Below are positions 31,263 to 39,902 of a stretch of DNA of 64,000 bases, piece by piece (position 1 is the first letter of the stretch; each line of letters begins with the position of its first letter). The position numbers and the translations under genes were made by a program. The notes beneath the pieces are model-generated. The model saw only the letters and a program-made list of their open reading frames with translations. It made no database searches and was not told the DNA's origin. The stretch lies in NCBI RefSeq assembly GCF_002079055.1, contig NC_047492.1:124001-188000 (forward strand), given 5' to 3'. The stretch is from Saccharomyces paradoxus. Lineage: Eukaryota; Ascomycota; Saccharomycetes; Saccharomycetales; Saccharomycetaceae.

Positions 31263-33899
31263 TTATCCTTCAAAATTCTCGATAAATTCGGAATTTATTT
31301 CTCTTAATTTTTCCAAAGTCAACAGTCCCTTTTCATTTCCTGCGCATTCACTCAATATTGCTACAAGATTGTGTATTCTCTTCATTTGGTTTATGGTCTT
31401 TTGGTCAACAACATTATTTGAATCCTTGTTTTCAGTCCTTGCTTTCGCAATTTTCAAAAGTGAGTGAATGTTGTACGCTTCTGTAATAATATTCGGGTTA
31501 AATATTTTCTTTACCACCTTTATTCCACTATTTTCTATTGCAACAGATTTCTGGGTCAACTGATACTTCATTTCAATGGAATTGTCATTGAGAAGAACAG
31601 CATCCATATGAAGATGGGAAACCGCTGGCTTCTTGGACATTATTTTTGGAATGTCCTGGAAGTGTGTAGAAAGAAATACCGTTGCCCCCGTTCGAAGTAA
31701 ATGTTCGGTAACTGCCAAAGACACACAAAACCCATCAGCGATGCTTGAACCACGGCCAAGTTCGTCTAAAATTAATAATGTTTCTGTATTTATATCATCT
31801 AAGAAGTAAGCCATTTCTTTCATTTCAAAACCAAAATTTGATGAGGTCAATTCCATGCTGTCATTGCAAACTCTTGCGTGCAAGTGTTTAAAGATGGGGA
31901 AAGATCCATAATGTGCCGATATACCAGATCCCATTTGAGCCATTATGCAAATAAGGGCAACTTGCTTAAGGTAAACTGATTTTCCACTCATGTTGCATCC
32001 CGTTATGATTTGTAAGCTGGAACTATTTTTTGTACTTGATATGGTGTTAGGAACAAAATTTTTTATGACCTTTTCAAGTAGCGGATGTCTTGAATCTTGA
32101 ATTAGTAGATTGTTTGTAAATATTGGTACTGAGTAATTATTTTCTTTCAAATTATAAGTGAATGAACAAACCAAATCCAGAATAGCCACTGCTTCTGCAA
32201 TCATAAATAACTCAGAAATATGGGTCGCGATTTTGTCAAGCAGTTCATCAACTGTCTCTTCACTCAAAAGCAATATCTCTTCCATAACTTCCTTTAACCT
32301 CGCATTTCTTTTAATTATGTTTAGGGTTGTACATTCAATATAGTTCTTTTTTATTGTTTTTGAAATGAATATATCTGGAAGTCTAGCGATGTCGTCGGTA
32401 AAATCACGTCTTTTTATTCTGAGGTAGAAGCCTCGAGCCGAATCATAACTGTGATCTAAATTGATTTTGTTTCTAGCAGTAAGATCCTCTACCTCACGAA
32501 AAAATTCCTCTTTTACCTCCTTGTAAATTTGTCTTGAAACATCTAAAAGTCCATTGGAATCACTCTTCACAGCATATGAACGTTGGTTAAGTAGTTGTAT
32601 AGCTGAGGATGCCCAAACACAATCTTCATTTATACAACTATCAATTGATTTTTCAATTTCTATGATTGCATCATTGTTGAATATTTTTTTGGTTTCGCTA
32701 ATTAAACGGCTTTGTATTGACTGATCATTAAGTGTGTTTTTCAGTGACTTAACGCTTTGTATAGTTTCCTTTAGCAACAAAACGTAATTAATCCTTTGGT
32801 CCGATTTTATTGCCGAATGATTAATGCATAATAACCTTGAAAATAGTTTATCCAGATCAGCTAATGATTTCATTTCTGATCTTAACTTTTGTAAAAGGTC
32901 GTCATTGGCTTTCAATTCTTCCAGAGCCTCCAACCTCATTTCGATACTATTTCTATCAGTTAATGGCTGGAGTATACTGTTCCGAAGTGATCTTTGTCCC
33001 ATTTTAGTTGAGGTAGTATCCAAGAACTTCCATAGTGATATACCGTTTTTATCCAGTTTATTTTCTACAAGCTCCAAACCTCTGACGGTTTTAGAATCGA
33101 TCAACATTGTATTTTCTGTTCCTTCAAACTGTATACGTAGTTTGCGAAAAGCATTCAAATTTCGTGTGCTTTTGGATATAATCTCTTCCATGTAGCTTAT
33201 CGCAGCAGATGCAGCGCAAAGAGCAAACGTTTTATCTATAACCTCTTCAATTTTTAAGTTCTTTTTTGTATCATCTATTAAGTACTTTGTAATCGCCGCC
33301 AGTCCATCTTGGCTATTGAAGCACTTTCGTGAGCCCTCTTCAATTTTAACAGTCTCAGCCACGTTGAATTTTATCATTGTCGCTAATTTTGATACTGTTG
33401 GGGTTAGAGAACTACTTGGGATCAGTATTTCCGTAGGTTGGTAAATTTGGAGTTTATGCACTACGCGAATGTAAATTTGTGAATCCATGAAGTCTGAAAG
33501 ATACATCTGTCCTGTGTTACAGTTGATAATACATAACCCAATTCGCGTACTAATGTCTCTCGGAACTTCGTATATACAACAAAGAACGCAGTCAACACTA
33601 GGACCGAGGAGTGAAGCGTTGGTGCTGTATCGACTTAAGGAAGTTGTAGTTCTAGAGGCCATTGATCCATTCATTAAGTAATGACTATGCGATGAACCTT
33701 TCTCATTGTTTTCCCATGTTGCCTCTGCTACTTGAAGCGTTCTCTTTTTGGGAATCCAATTACTAATATTCGTTGGCGACTTTTGATTCCTCGTACTCTT
33801 TTTCGTACTTGGCTTCGAAATATAATTTGAAGAGTTAGCCGCCGACCTTAGGTTGAAATAATTCGTACTGATAAAACTGGATAGATTAGATTCACTCAT
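31263..33899 (-). CDS. MSH4: Meiosis-specific MutS homolog Msh4
   Basis: Msh4 works with Msh5 as MutSgamma to stabilise crossover intermediates in meiosis I and has no mismatch-repair role. The 878-residue product has a Ser/Lys-rich N-terminus, MutS connector, lever and clamp regions, and the C-terminal ATPase. Walker A is GCNMSGKS at 634-641, Walker B is TLLILDELGRGSS, and the STHFQDIP segment follows. It lacks the mismatch-reading Phe-X-Glu domain I, as known for the family. The URS1-like motif lies inside the 5' end of this frame. In S. cerevisiae the gene also contains the origin ARS605. Confidence 0.97.
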   Translation of the reverse strand: MSESNLSSFISTNYFNLRSAANSSNYISKPSTKKSTRNQKSPTNISNWIPKKRTLQVAEATWENNEKGSSHSHYLMNGSMASRTTTSLSRYSTNASLLGPSVDCVLCCIYEVPRDISTRIGLCIINCNTGQMYLSDFMDSQIYIRVVHKLQIYQPTEILIPSSSLTPTVSKLATMIKFNVAETVKIEEGSRKCFNSQDGLAAITKYLIDDTKKNLKIEEVIDKTFALCAASAAISYMEEIISKSTRNLNAFRKLRIQFEGTENTMLIDSKTVRGLELVENKLDKNGISLWKFLDTTSTKMGQRSLRNSILQPLTDRNSIEMRLEALEELKANDDLLQKLRSEMKSLADLDKLFSRLLCINHSAIKSDQRINYVLLLKETIQSVKSLKNTLNDQSIQSRLISETKKIFNNDAIIEIEKSIDSCINEDCVWASSAIQLLNQRSYAVKSDSNGLLDVSRQIYKEVKEEFFREVEDLTARNKINLDHSYDSARGFYLRIKRRDFTDDIARLPDIFISKTIKKNYIECTTLNIIKRNARLKEVMEEILLLSEETVDELLDKIATHISELFMIAEAVAILDLVCSFTYNLKENNYSVPIFTNNLLIQDSRHPLLEKVIKNFVPNTISSTKNSSSLQIITGCNMSGKSVYLKQVALICIMAQMGSGISAHYGSFPIFKHLHARVCNDSMELTSSNFGFEMKEMAYFLDDINTETLLILDELGRGSSIADGFCVSLAVTEHLLRTGATVFLSTHFQDIPKIMSKKPAVSHLHMDAVLLNDNSIEMKYQLTQKSVAIENSGIKVVKKIFNPNIITEAYNIHSLLKIAKARTENKDSNNVVDQKTINQMKRIHNLVAILSECAGNEKGLLTLEKLREINSEFIENFEG
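33836..33845 (-). promoter_or_regulatory. URS1 (Ume6) motif inside MSH4 codons
   Basis: The minus strand reads TCGGCGGCTA, the URS1 core bound by Ume6, which represses early meiotic genes in mitosis and activates them with Ime1. It falls within the Arg-Ser-Ala-Ala codons about 55-65 bp downstream of the MSH4 ATG. No GGCGGC core occurs in the upstream gap 33900-34232. Confidence 0.6.
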
Positions 33900-34232
33900 T
33901 AATAATGCTTTGTCTCAATTAGCTTCAATTGCTAATGCTTCACTTTGTTTTCTTTATACGTTTCACTTTAAATAAACAATTCAAATGCTCTTTTGTTACT
34001 TTGTTGATGATACCCTTATATATATGGAGGCTGTACATTCGGCATTCAAATAACGAAATGAAGACGCGGATGAAAAAAACTAATAAATTAGTTTATTGAA
34101 GGAAAAGAGTAAAGTGTTAAGTAAAATGCTGCTCTCTCATGTAGGTACCACATATGAAAACATTAATTCACTTTTCATATGAAGAAAACTATCATTGAAT
34201 TATACACAGTTCAATAAAACAAAAAAATTTAA
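33900..34232. other. MSH4 upstream region
   Basis: An A+T-rich gap of about 330 bp between MSH4 and tRNA-Asn, both on the minus strand. It contains a TATATATA tract near 34018 but no URS1 or other meiotic motif that I can recognise. Confidence 0.45.
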
Positions 34233-34306
34233 CGACCCCAGTGAGGGTTGAACTCACGATCTTGCGATTAACAGTCGCACGCCTTAACCAACTTGGCCAT
34301 GGAGTC
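34233..34306 (-). tRNA. tRNA-Asn (GUU)
   Basis: A 74-nt intronless gene. On the minus strand it starts GACTCCATGG and ends CTGGGGTCG. The A box (TGGCCAAGTTGG), the B box (GAGTTCAACCC) and the anticodon GTT (34270-34272) are all present, and acceptor arms pair. A T7 run at 34221-34227 downstream is the Pol III terminator. It corresponds to tN(GUU)F of S. cerevisiae and is the anchor for the LTR fossils on its 5' side. Confidence 0.97.
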
Positions 34307-34322
34307 AACTAATTCTGAATTA

Positions 34323-34385
34323 TGCTGCATTAAGTGATAAATAATACTGGTGTCTCGGCAATCCTAATGTCTGTTAGGAGAGTAA
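34323..34385 (-). mobile_element. Sigma (Ty3 LTR) fossil beside tRNA-Asn
   Basis: The sequence TGCTGCATTAAG onward, including ACTGGTGTCTCGGCAATCC, resembles the end of the sigma LTR of Ty3 in reverse orientation. It begins exactly 16 bp before the tRNA-Asn 5' nucleotide, the position Ty3 integrase favours at Pol III start sites. It is broken and interrupted by a delta. High divergence suggests an old insertion. The family call is from remembered consensus. Confidence 0.6.
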
Positions 34386-34401
34386 TGTTGGAATGAGAAC
34401 C

Positions 34402-34687
34402 TGTTGGAATAACCTAATATCATCTATTTACTAGTATTCATGTTACTATATTATCACATGCGATGTAAGAGGATGGCATAAAGATTGAGAAACAGTCATC
34501 CAATCTAATGGAAGCTGAAATGCAAGGATTGATAATGTAATAGGACAATGAATGACAACATATAAAAAAGAAGATAAAGTAATATTATTATGTAGAACTA
34601 TCGATTCTGTTGGAACGAGTAGTAATTAATAGTAACATAAGTTGCTATGGTAACACAACAATTATCCGATTGTTCTCCTAATTCTCA
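34402..34687 (+). mobile_element. Delta (Ty1/Ty2-type) solo LTR with target-site duplication
   Basis: It starts TGTTGGAATAACC and ends AATTCTCA, and is flanked by the direct repeat GAACC at 34397-34401 and 34688-34692. That is a classic 5-bp duplication, so this insertion went into the older delta. It shares internal blocks with the deltas at 48013 and 52390 and so belongs to the same subfamily. It is broken internally, with a tau-like piece inside, and no Ty body is present. Confidence 0.8.
34609..34655 (+). mobile_element. Tau-like (Ty4 LTR) fragment inside the delta
   Basis: TGTTGGAACGAGTAGTAATT and the following TTGCTATGGTAACA resemble the start of the Ty4 LTR (tau) as I remember it. It is short and broken. 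The boundaries, especially the right one, are approximate. Confidence 0.45.
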
Positions 34688-34988
34688 GAACCAACTATAC
34701 TCTATCAATTAGTATTCTTATTCCAACATCATTATTCCTATCGATTGCTTAAAAAACCGGTATTCACCCGGTTTGGTTATTTTCTGAACGTAGTATCTCT
34801 TTCCTGCTACTGATACATGAAAACAGGAAATAGCTATTCTTCTTTCAGAGCAAGCATAATGATACTAGAATATTTTAAATTAAGTATGCATACAAAAAAA
34901 AATCTATTTACTCACTATGATGCTACAAGTTCATCCATTGCTTTAACAGAATGTTAAGATCTACGAACAATGCGACTTCTTTGCAGAA

Positions 34989-36809
34989 TTATAAGCCGTC
35001 AAAACTACCCTGGATGGTTTTGCTGGAAACTTTCTTCCGCTTATTCTGTAAAACAATTTCTTTCCAATCCTCTTGAATATGCTCTTCCTCAGCATTTTCA
35101 TTGAGTTCTTCAGCTTTCAATTCTTCTTCTATGGCCCTCCTTTTTAAACTCATCTTTTCCTTCCTTTCGAGCTTTCGTTCTTTTGTCGATGTTTTATCTG
35201 ACCAAGCTAAATTCTTCTTCTTCAACTCACTTTTTATCTTCTTCTTGTCATTAATCAGATTTATATTTTTCAGCGTTTCCTGTCTCTCCTTTTCACGTTT
35301 TTTGTCCTTGTATCTATATTCATCCATGTTAACTGGGGGATCTACCAGCCAATTCCCTGGGAAAACCCCTTCTTGCTTTTCAGTGATTAAGTACTTTGTT
35401 ATCTCAGGCATTCTAGGTAGGCGGAAAAGACCGTACATTTTTGCAATACCAACATAATCTAACGACTGAAGTCTAAAAATTGAAGTTGCGGAATGGTTTG
35501 AATAATATTTAATGAAGGCAACATATGCTTTAACACCCTTGTCAAATCTATCCCTATCTTCGAATATCCAATCTCTAAAGTTTTCGTAAAAGTTTGTTGT
35601 AATGCCCTTTACTTTCAAATCAAATTCTTCAAGTTCCACATTTTTGACTAGCATGAAAGGAACAAAGTCCTCTTCTCTGCCTTTATTAAGAAATGTGATT
35701 GCTTTACCCACCCTATTTGCTCTACCAGTTCTACCACATCTATGCATGAACATATCAGAATTTGTAGGAGGATCAAGCTGAATGACAAGATCAACGTCGG
35801 GTATATCAATACCTCTAGCAGCTACATCCGTAGTGAATAACACGGAATTACCTAGCGAATCGGTAAATGCTGCTAGGGTCTTTGTTCTTGCTGACGTTTG
35901 TAGTTTTCCATGTAAGGAAAATACTTCTACTTCATTGACGAGGATGTTTTTCTTTGCCAAATGTTGAATAAATGAGTAGAAATAGGAGACTGATACACAT
36001 GTTGGAAAATATACAATACATTTCTTGAACTTGTAGTTATTCAAAATGCTGACTAAAAGTTGCAGTTTTTCGACAGGATTCACGACACAGTAATTCAATT
36101 TCAAAGAAGAAGGCGCCTGATTCTTAGAGTTTACAGTAATCCTGACAGGATTTCTGAGCCCTGTCTTAAAGATATCTGATCCCGCGCTACGCATAGTTGC
36201 GGAGAATAGACCCGTTCTTCTTTGCTTAGGCAATAGCCTCAGGATTTTCTCAATATCCTTGATAAAACTCACATCTAGCAACCTATCCGCTTCATCCAAA
36301 ATCACCATACTACATGCTGACGTTTTTACTGCTGGCATTTGCAGAAAGTCCAAAACTCTACCAGGTGTTCCAATCAGAATCTGAGGTCTATTCCGCAGGA
36401 AATTACTCACATCGTCTCTGACTGTGGCTTCATTGGTACCAATCAGGAGTTGGCATTTGATAGGGAACAAGTCAGAAGGATAGTGTTCCAGGAATGATAA
36501 AAATACAGACTCAATTTGGCGAGACAATTCTCTTGTCGGAGCAATAATTAATGAATGAAAATGTGCTTTCTTGAACTTTGATGTATTTGCTTCTTCCTTT
36601 GCGACTCTCTCTAGTATAGGTATAACAAACGCTGCGGTCTTACCTGAGCCTGTTACAGAATCAACTACCACATCCTTGTTGCCAGCAAGCATGGGAATTG
36701 TTGATGCTTGAACTGGGGTCATGGTCTCAAAACCCATTACATCCAATCCTGTCCTTATCCAAGGAAGTAGAGAAAACTCGAGATTTTCCCATTCTAATGA
36801 CTTTGACAT
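34989..36809 (-). CDS. SPB4: DEAD-box RNA helicase Spb4, 60S ribosome biogenesis
   Basis: Spb4 is an essential nucleolar ATP-dependent RNA helicase for 27S pre-rRNA processing. In the 606 residues the Q motif region is near 30-36. Motif I is SVTGSGKT (51-58), Ia PTRELSRQ, Ib GTPGR, II DEAD (172-175), III SAT (203-205) and [10 protein letters not shown] (356-363). A Lys/Glu-rich C-terminal tail follows ([15 protein letters not shown]). Length equals S. cerevisiae. It shares with DEG1 a 207-bp divergent promoter carrying PAC- and RRPE-like motifs. Confidence 0.97.
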   Translation of the reverse strand: MSKSLEWENLEFSLLPWIRTGLDVMGFETMTPVQASTIPMLAGNKDVVVDSVTGSGKTAAFVIPILERVAKEEANTSKFKKAHFHSLIIAPTRELSRQIESVFLSFLEHYPSDLFPIKCQLLIGTNEATVRDDVSNFLRNRPQILIGTPGRVLDFLQMPAVKTSACSMVILDEADRLLDVSFIKDIEKILRLLPKQRRTGLFSATMRSAGSDIFKTGLRNPVRITVNSKNQAPSSLKLNYCVVNPVEKLQLLVSILNNYKFKKCIVYFPTCVSVSYFYSFIQHLAKKNILVNEVEVFSLHGKLQTSARTKTLAAFTDSLGNSVLFTTDVAARGIDIPDVDLVIQLDPPTNSDMFMHRCGRTGRANRVGKAITFLNKGREEDFVPFMLVKNVELEEFDLKVKGITTNFYENFRDWIFEDRDRFDKGVKAYVAFIKYYSNHSATSIFRLQSLDYVGIAKMYGLFRLPRMPEITKYLITEKQEGVFPGNWLVDPPVNMDEYRYKDKKREKERQETLKNINLINDKKKIKSELKKKNLAWSDKTSTKERKLERKEKMSLKRRAIEEELKAEELNENAEEEHIQEDWKEIVLQNKRKKVSSKTIQGSFDGL

Positions 36810-37016
36810 TGTTTTTATTGCTGCTGAGTCCTTTAGTATTATCTACTCTCACTACATGTCGAATCAATGGGCTCATCTTTGAGAAACTCGCTCTTTTTCT
36901 CAGTGAAAAATTTTTGTAAGCGAAAAGCCGGCTCAAAATAAAGAATAATATAGGATCCTCTCGAGATGTCACATGTGTAATTTTCACTGCCTTACTATAA
37001 TAACCAGGTCCCTTGA
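36810..37016. promoter_or_regulatory. SPB4/DEG1 divergent promoter with PAC and RRPE motifs
   Basis: A PAC core GATGAG (as CTCATC, 36872-36877) and an RRPE, TGAAAAATTTTT (36904-36915), lie 27 bp apart within about 110 bp of the SPB4 start. The pair marks ribosome-biogenesis genes (Dot6/Tod6 and Stb3 sites), which fits SPB4. Confidence 0.7.
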
Positions 37017-38345
37017 ATGACTGATTTCATTAAAAAGCTAGTTGGGAAAATGAAAGCAGTTTCAACAGGCACTAGTGCCATTGGTAGCAAGAAGGAGTCA
37101 ATTTACGTGAACTGGTCCAAAGAGCAACTAATACGAAGGATCACAGAGCTAGAAACCGCTAACAAGGCACATTCTGAAAAATTCCACCACATCGAAGATA
37201 ACAAGAAGCGCAAACTTTCGCAAGAAGAGATTACCAAAAGCAAGGCGAAAAAGGCCCCAAAGAAGTTTGACTTTTCTAAACATAATACCAGGTTCATCGC
37301 TTTGAGATTTGCCTATTTAGGCTGGAATTACAATGGTTTGGCCATTCAGAAAGAATATACACCTTTACCAACAGTAGAGGGCACTATTTTGGAGGCCATG
37401 AATAAGTGTAAACTCGTTCCATCGATGGTTTTACAAGACTATAAATTCAGCAGATGCGGCAGAACAGATAAGGGAGTAAGCGCTATGAACCAAGTTATTT
37501 CGTTAAAAGTCCGTTCCAATTTAACAGATGAGGAGCAGCTGGATGCGGCCAACGACTGCAGGGAAATACCCTATGTTCATGTTTTAAATCAATTACTACC
37601 CGACGATATTCGTATATCAGCTGTCTGCCTCAGACCGCCACCTAATTTTGATGCAAGATTCAGCTGTGTTCACCGGCACTATAAGTACGTTTTCAATGGA
37701 AAAAACCTGGATGTTGATAAAATGTCTAAGGCGGCATTATATTTTCTTGGTGAGAAAGACTTCAGAAATTTTTGTAAACTTGATGGCTCAAAACAAATTA
37801 CCAATTTCAAACGGACAATAATAAGCTCCAAAATTCTTCCCCTTTCTGAAACTTTCTACTGTTTTGATCTGATTGGCTCAGCATTTCTATGGCACCAAGT
37901 TCGTTGTATGATGGCCATTCTTTTCTTAGTCGGTCAATCACTTGAAGAGCCAGAAATTGTCTTGCATCTGCTTGATATTGAGAAAACACCTCAAAGGCCT
38001 GTTTACGAAATGGCAAATGATATTCCATTATTGTTATATGATTGTAAATTTCCTAAAATGGAATGGCAAGAGCCTGCTGTGGACGACTATAAGGCAATAA
38101 AATTCACGACAGCAACTGAAGCACTGACATTACACTACGAACTAAAGGCTGCGGTATGCAATATTTTTAAAGATGTTTTGCCCACAGCAGATACCAATAA
38201 CTTCTCAAAGACAATTATTAACTTAGGCGATGGAAAGGGCAAAGTAGTTGGAAGCTATGTGAAACTGAAAGATAGAAATGTTATGGAACCTGTCGAAGTT
38301 GTTAATGCGAAATATTCTAACAGAAAAAATAAAAAAATTAAATAA
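37017..38345 (+). CDS. DEG1: tRNA pseudouridine synthase Pus3 (positions 38/39)
   Basis: Deg1/Pus3 makes pseudouridine at positions 38 and 39 of tRNA anticodon arms, in nucleus, cytoplasm and mitochondria. The 442-residue protein is a TruA-family enzyme. It has a basic N-terminal region with a predicted coiled segment (about 35-85), the catalytic motif SRCGRTDKGVSA with Asp151, RFSCVHRHYKYVF, and FLWHQVRCMM near 300. Length equals S. cerevisiae. The stop codon is only 49 bp before CDEI of the centromere, so transcription must end in or just before CEN6. Confidence 0.97.
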   Translation: MTDFIKKLVGKMKAVSTGTSAIGSKKESIYVNWSKEQLIRRITELETANKAHSEKFHHIEDNKKRKLSQEEITKSKAKKAPKKFDFSKHNTRFIALRFAYLGWNYNGLAIQKEYTPLPTVEGTILEAMNKCKLVPSMVLQDYKFSRCGRTDKGVSAMNQVISLKVRSNLTDEEQLDAANDCREIPYVHVLNQLLPDDIRISAVCLRPPPNFDARFSCVHRHYKYVFNGKNLDVDKMSKAALYFLGEKDFRNFCKLDGSKQITNFKRTIISSKILPLSETFYCFDLIGSAFLWHQVRCMMAILFLVGQSLEEPEIVLHLLDIEKTPQRPVYEMANDIPLLLYDCKFPKMEWQEPAVDDYKAIKFTTATEALTLHYELKAAVCNIFKDVLPTADTNNFSKTIINLGDGKGKVVGSYVKLKDRNVMEPVEVVNAKYSNRKNKKIK

Positions 38346-38394
38346 GATGATAAATATTGTATAATAAAACTATTTAGAAATTAAATCTTTCGTA

Positions 38395-38514
38395 ATCACG
38401 TGTATACAATTTACATATTTTATTAAATATTTAATAAAATTATGAAAAAGGATATTTTAAAAACTAAAAATAAGAAAATAAATAAACAGGTTTTTGATTT
38501 CCGAAGGTATAAAA
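38395..38514 (+). other. CEN6: Point centromere CEN6 (CDEI-CDEII-CDEIII)
   Basis: CDEI is ATCACGTG at 38395-38402, a full match to RTCACRTG (Cbf1 site). CDEII is 86 bp at 38403-38488, with only 8 G/C by my count (about 91% A+T). CDEIII is at 38489-38514 and reads GGTTTTTGATTTCCGAAGG onward, with the essential CCG at 38501-38503, the Cbf3 site. This is the site of the single Cse4 nucleosome and kinetochore. Position between DEG1 (YFL001W) and LOC1 (YFR001W) identifies CEN6. Confidence 0.98.
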
Positions 38515-39611
<1,097 letters not shown>

Positions 39612-39762
39612 TAATTTTGATCGACTAAAACAAGTGCAGATAGTCTACTGTATAATATATAACACTCTGGAGGCAAGTCTTTGTAGAATGCCTTTCATAG
39701 AACCGTCAATATCATATCATTGCTAAATATACTATTTATCATTGCTCATTTCGAGCAAATAC

Positions 39763-39770
39763 CGGGTAAT
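39763..39770 (+). promoter_or_regulatory. Reb1 site upstream of NIC96
   Basis: CGGGTAAT matches the Reb1 consensus, about 133 bp before the NIC96 ATG in the 291-bp LOC1-NIC96 gap. Reb1 there could clear nucleosomes and stop LOC1 read-through. Confidence 0.6.
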
Positions 39771-39902
39771 GATTAATGTTGGTTTTTTTTTCAAATTTTG
39801 AAAACTCACGTCTTCCTAGAAGAAATCAAACGCATTGATTCATTAAAATGAAATACTTGAACAACAGTTGTGAAGAAAAAGCTCACTAAAAGAGTAAGTG
39901 AT

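Larger units (their letters stand above)
34386..34728 (+). mobile_element. Older delta LTR fossil, split by a younger delta
   Basis: A delta-type start TGTTGGAATGAG at 34386 resumes at 34688 (ACTATACTCTATCAATTAG) after the younger element. A short inverted LTR end, ATTCCAACA, closes the cluster at 34728. It is an incomplete, clearly broken remnant inserted into the sigma copy, and is the middle layer of three. Confidence 0.5.

Noticed and set aside
31263-33899. ARS605, known inside S. cerevisiae MSH4
   Set aside because: I scanned MSH4 by eye and found no 11/11 ARS consensus, so I do not mark an origin. Weaker matches exist, and conservation of the origin remains possible.
34754-34774. Hairpin AAACCGG-7 nt-CCGGTTT after the LTR cluster
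   Set aside because: The stem is only 7 bp, with no RNA gene or terminator context in a yeast nuclear genome; it may be part of an LTR remnant or chance.
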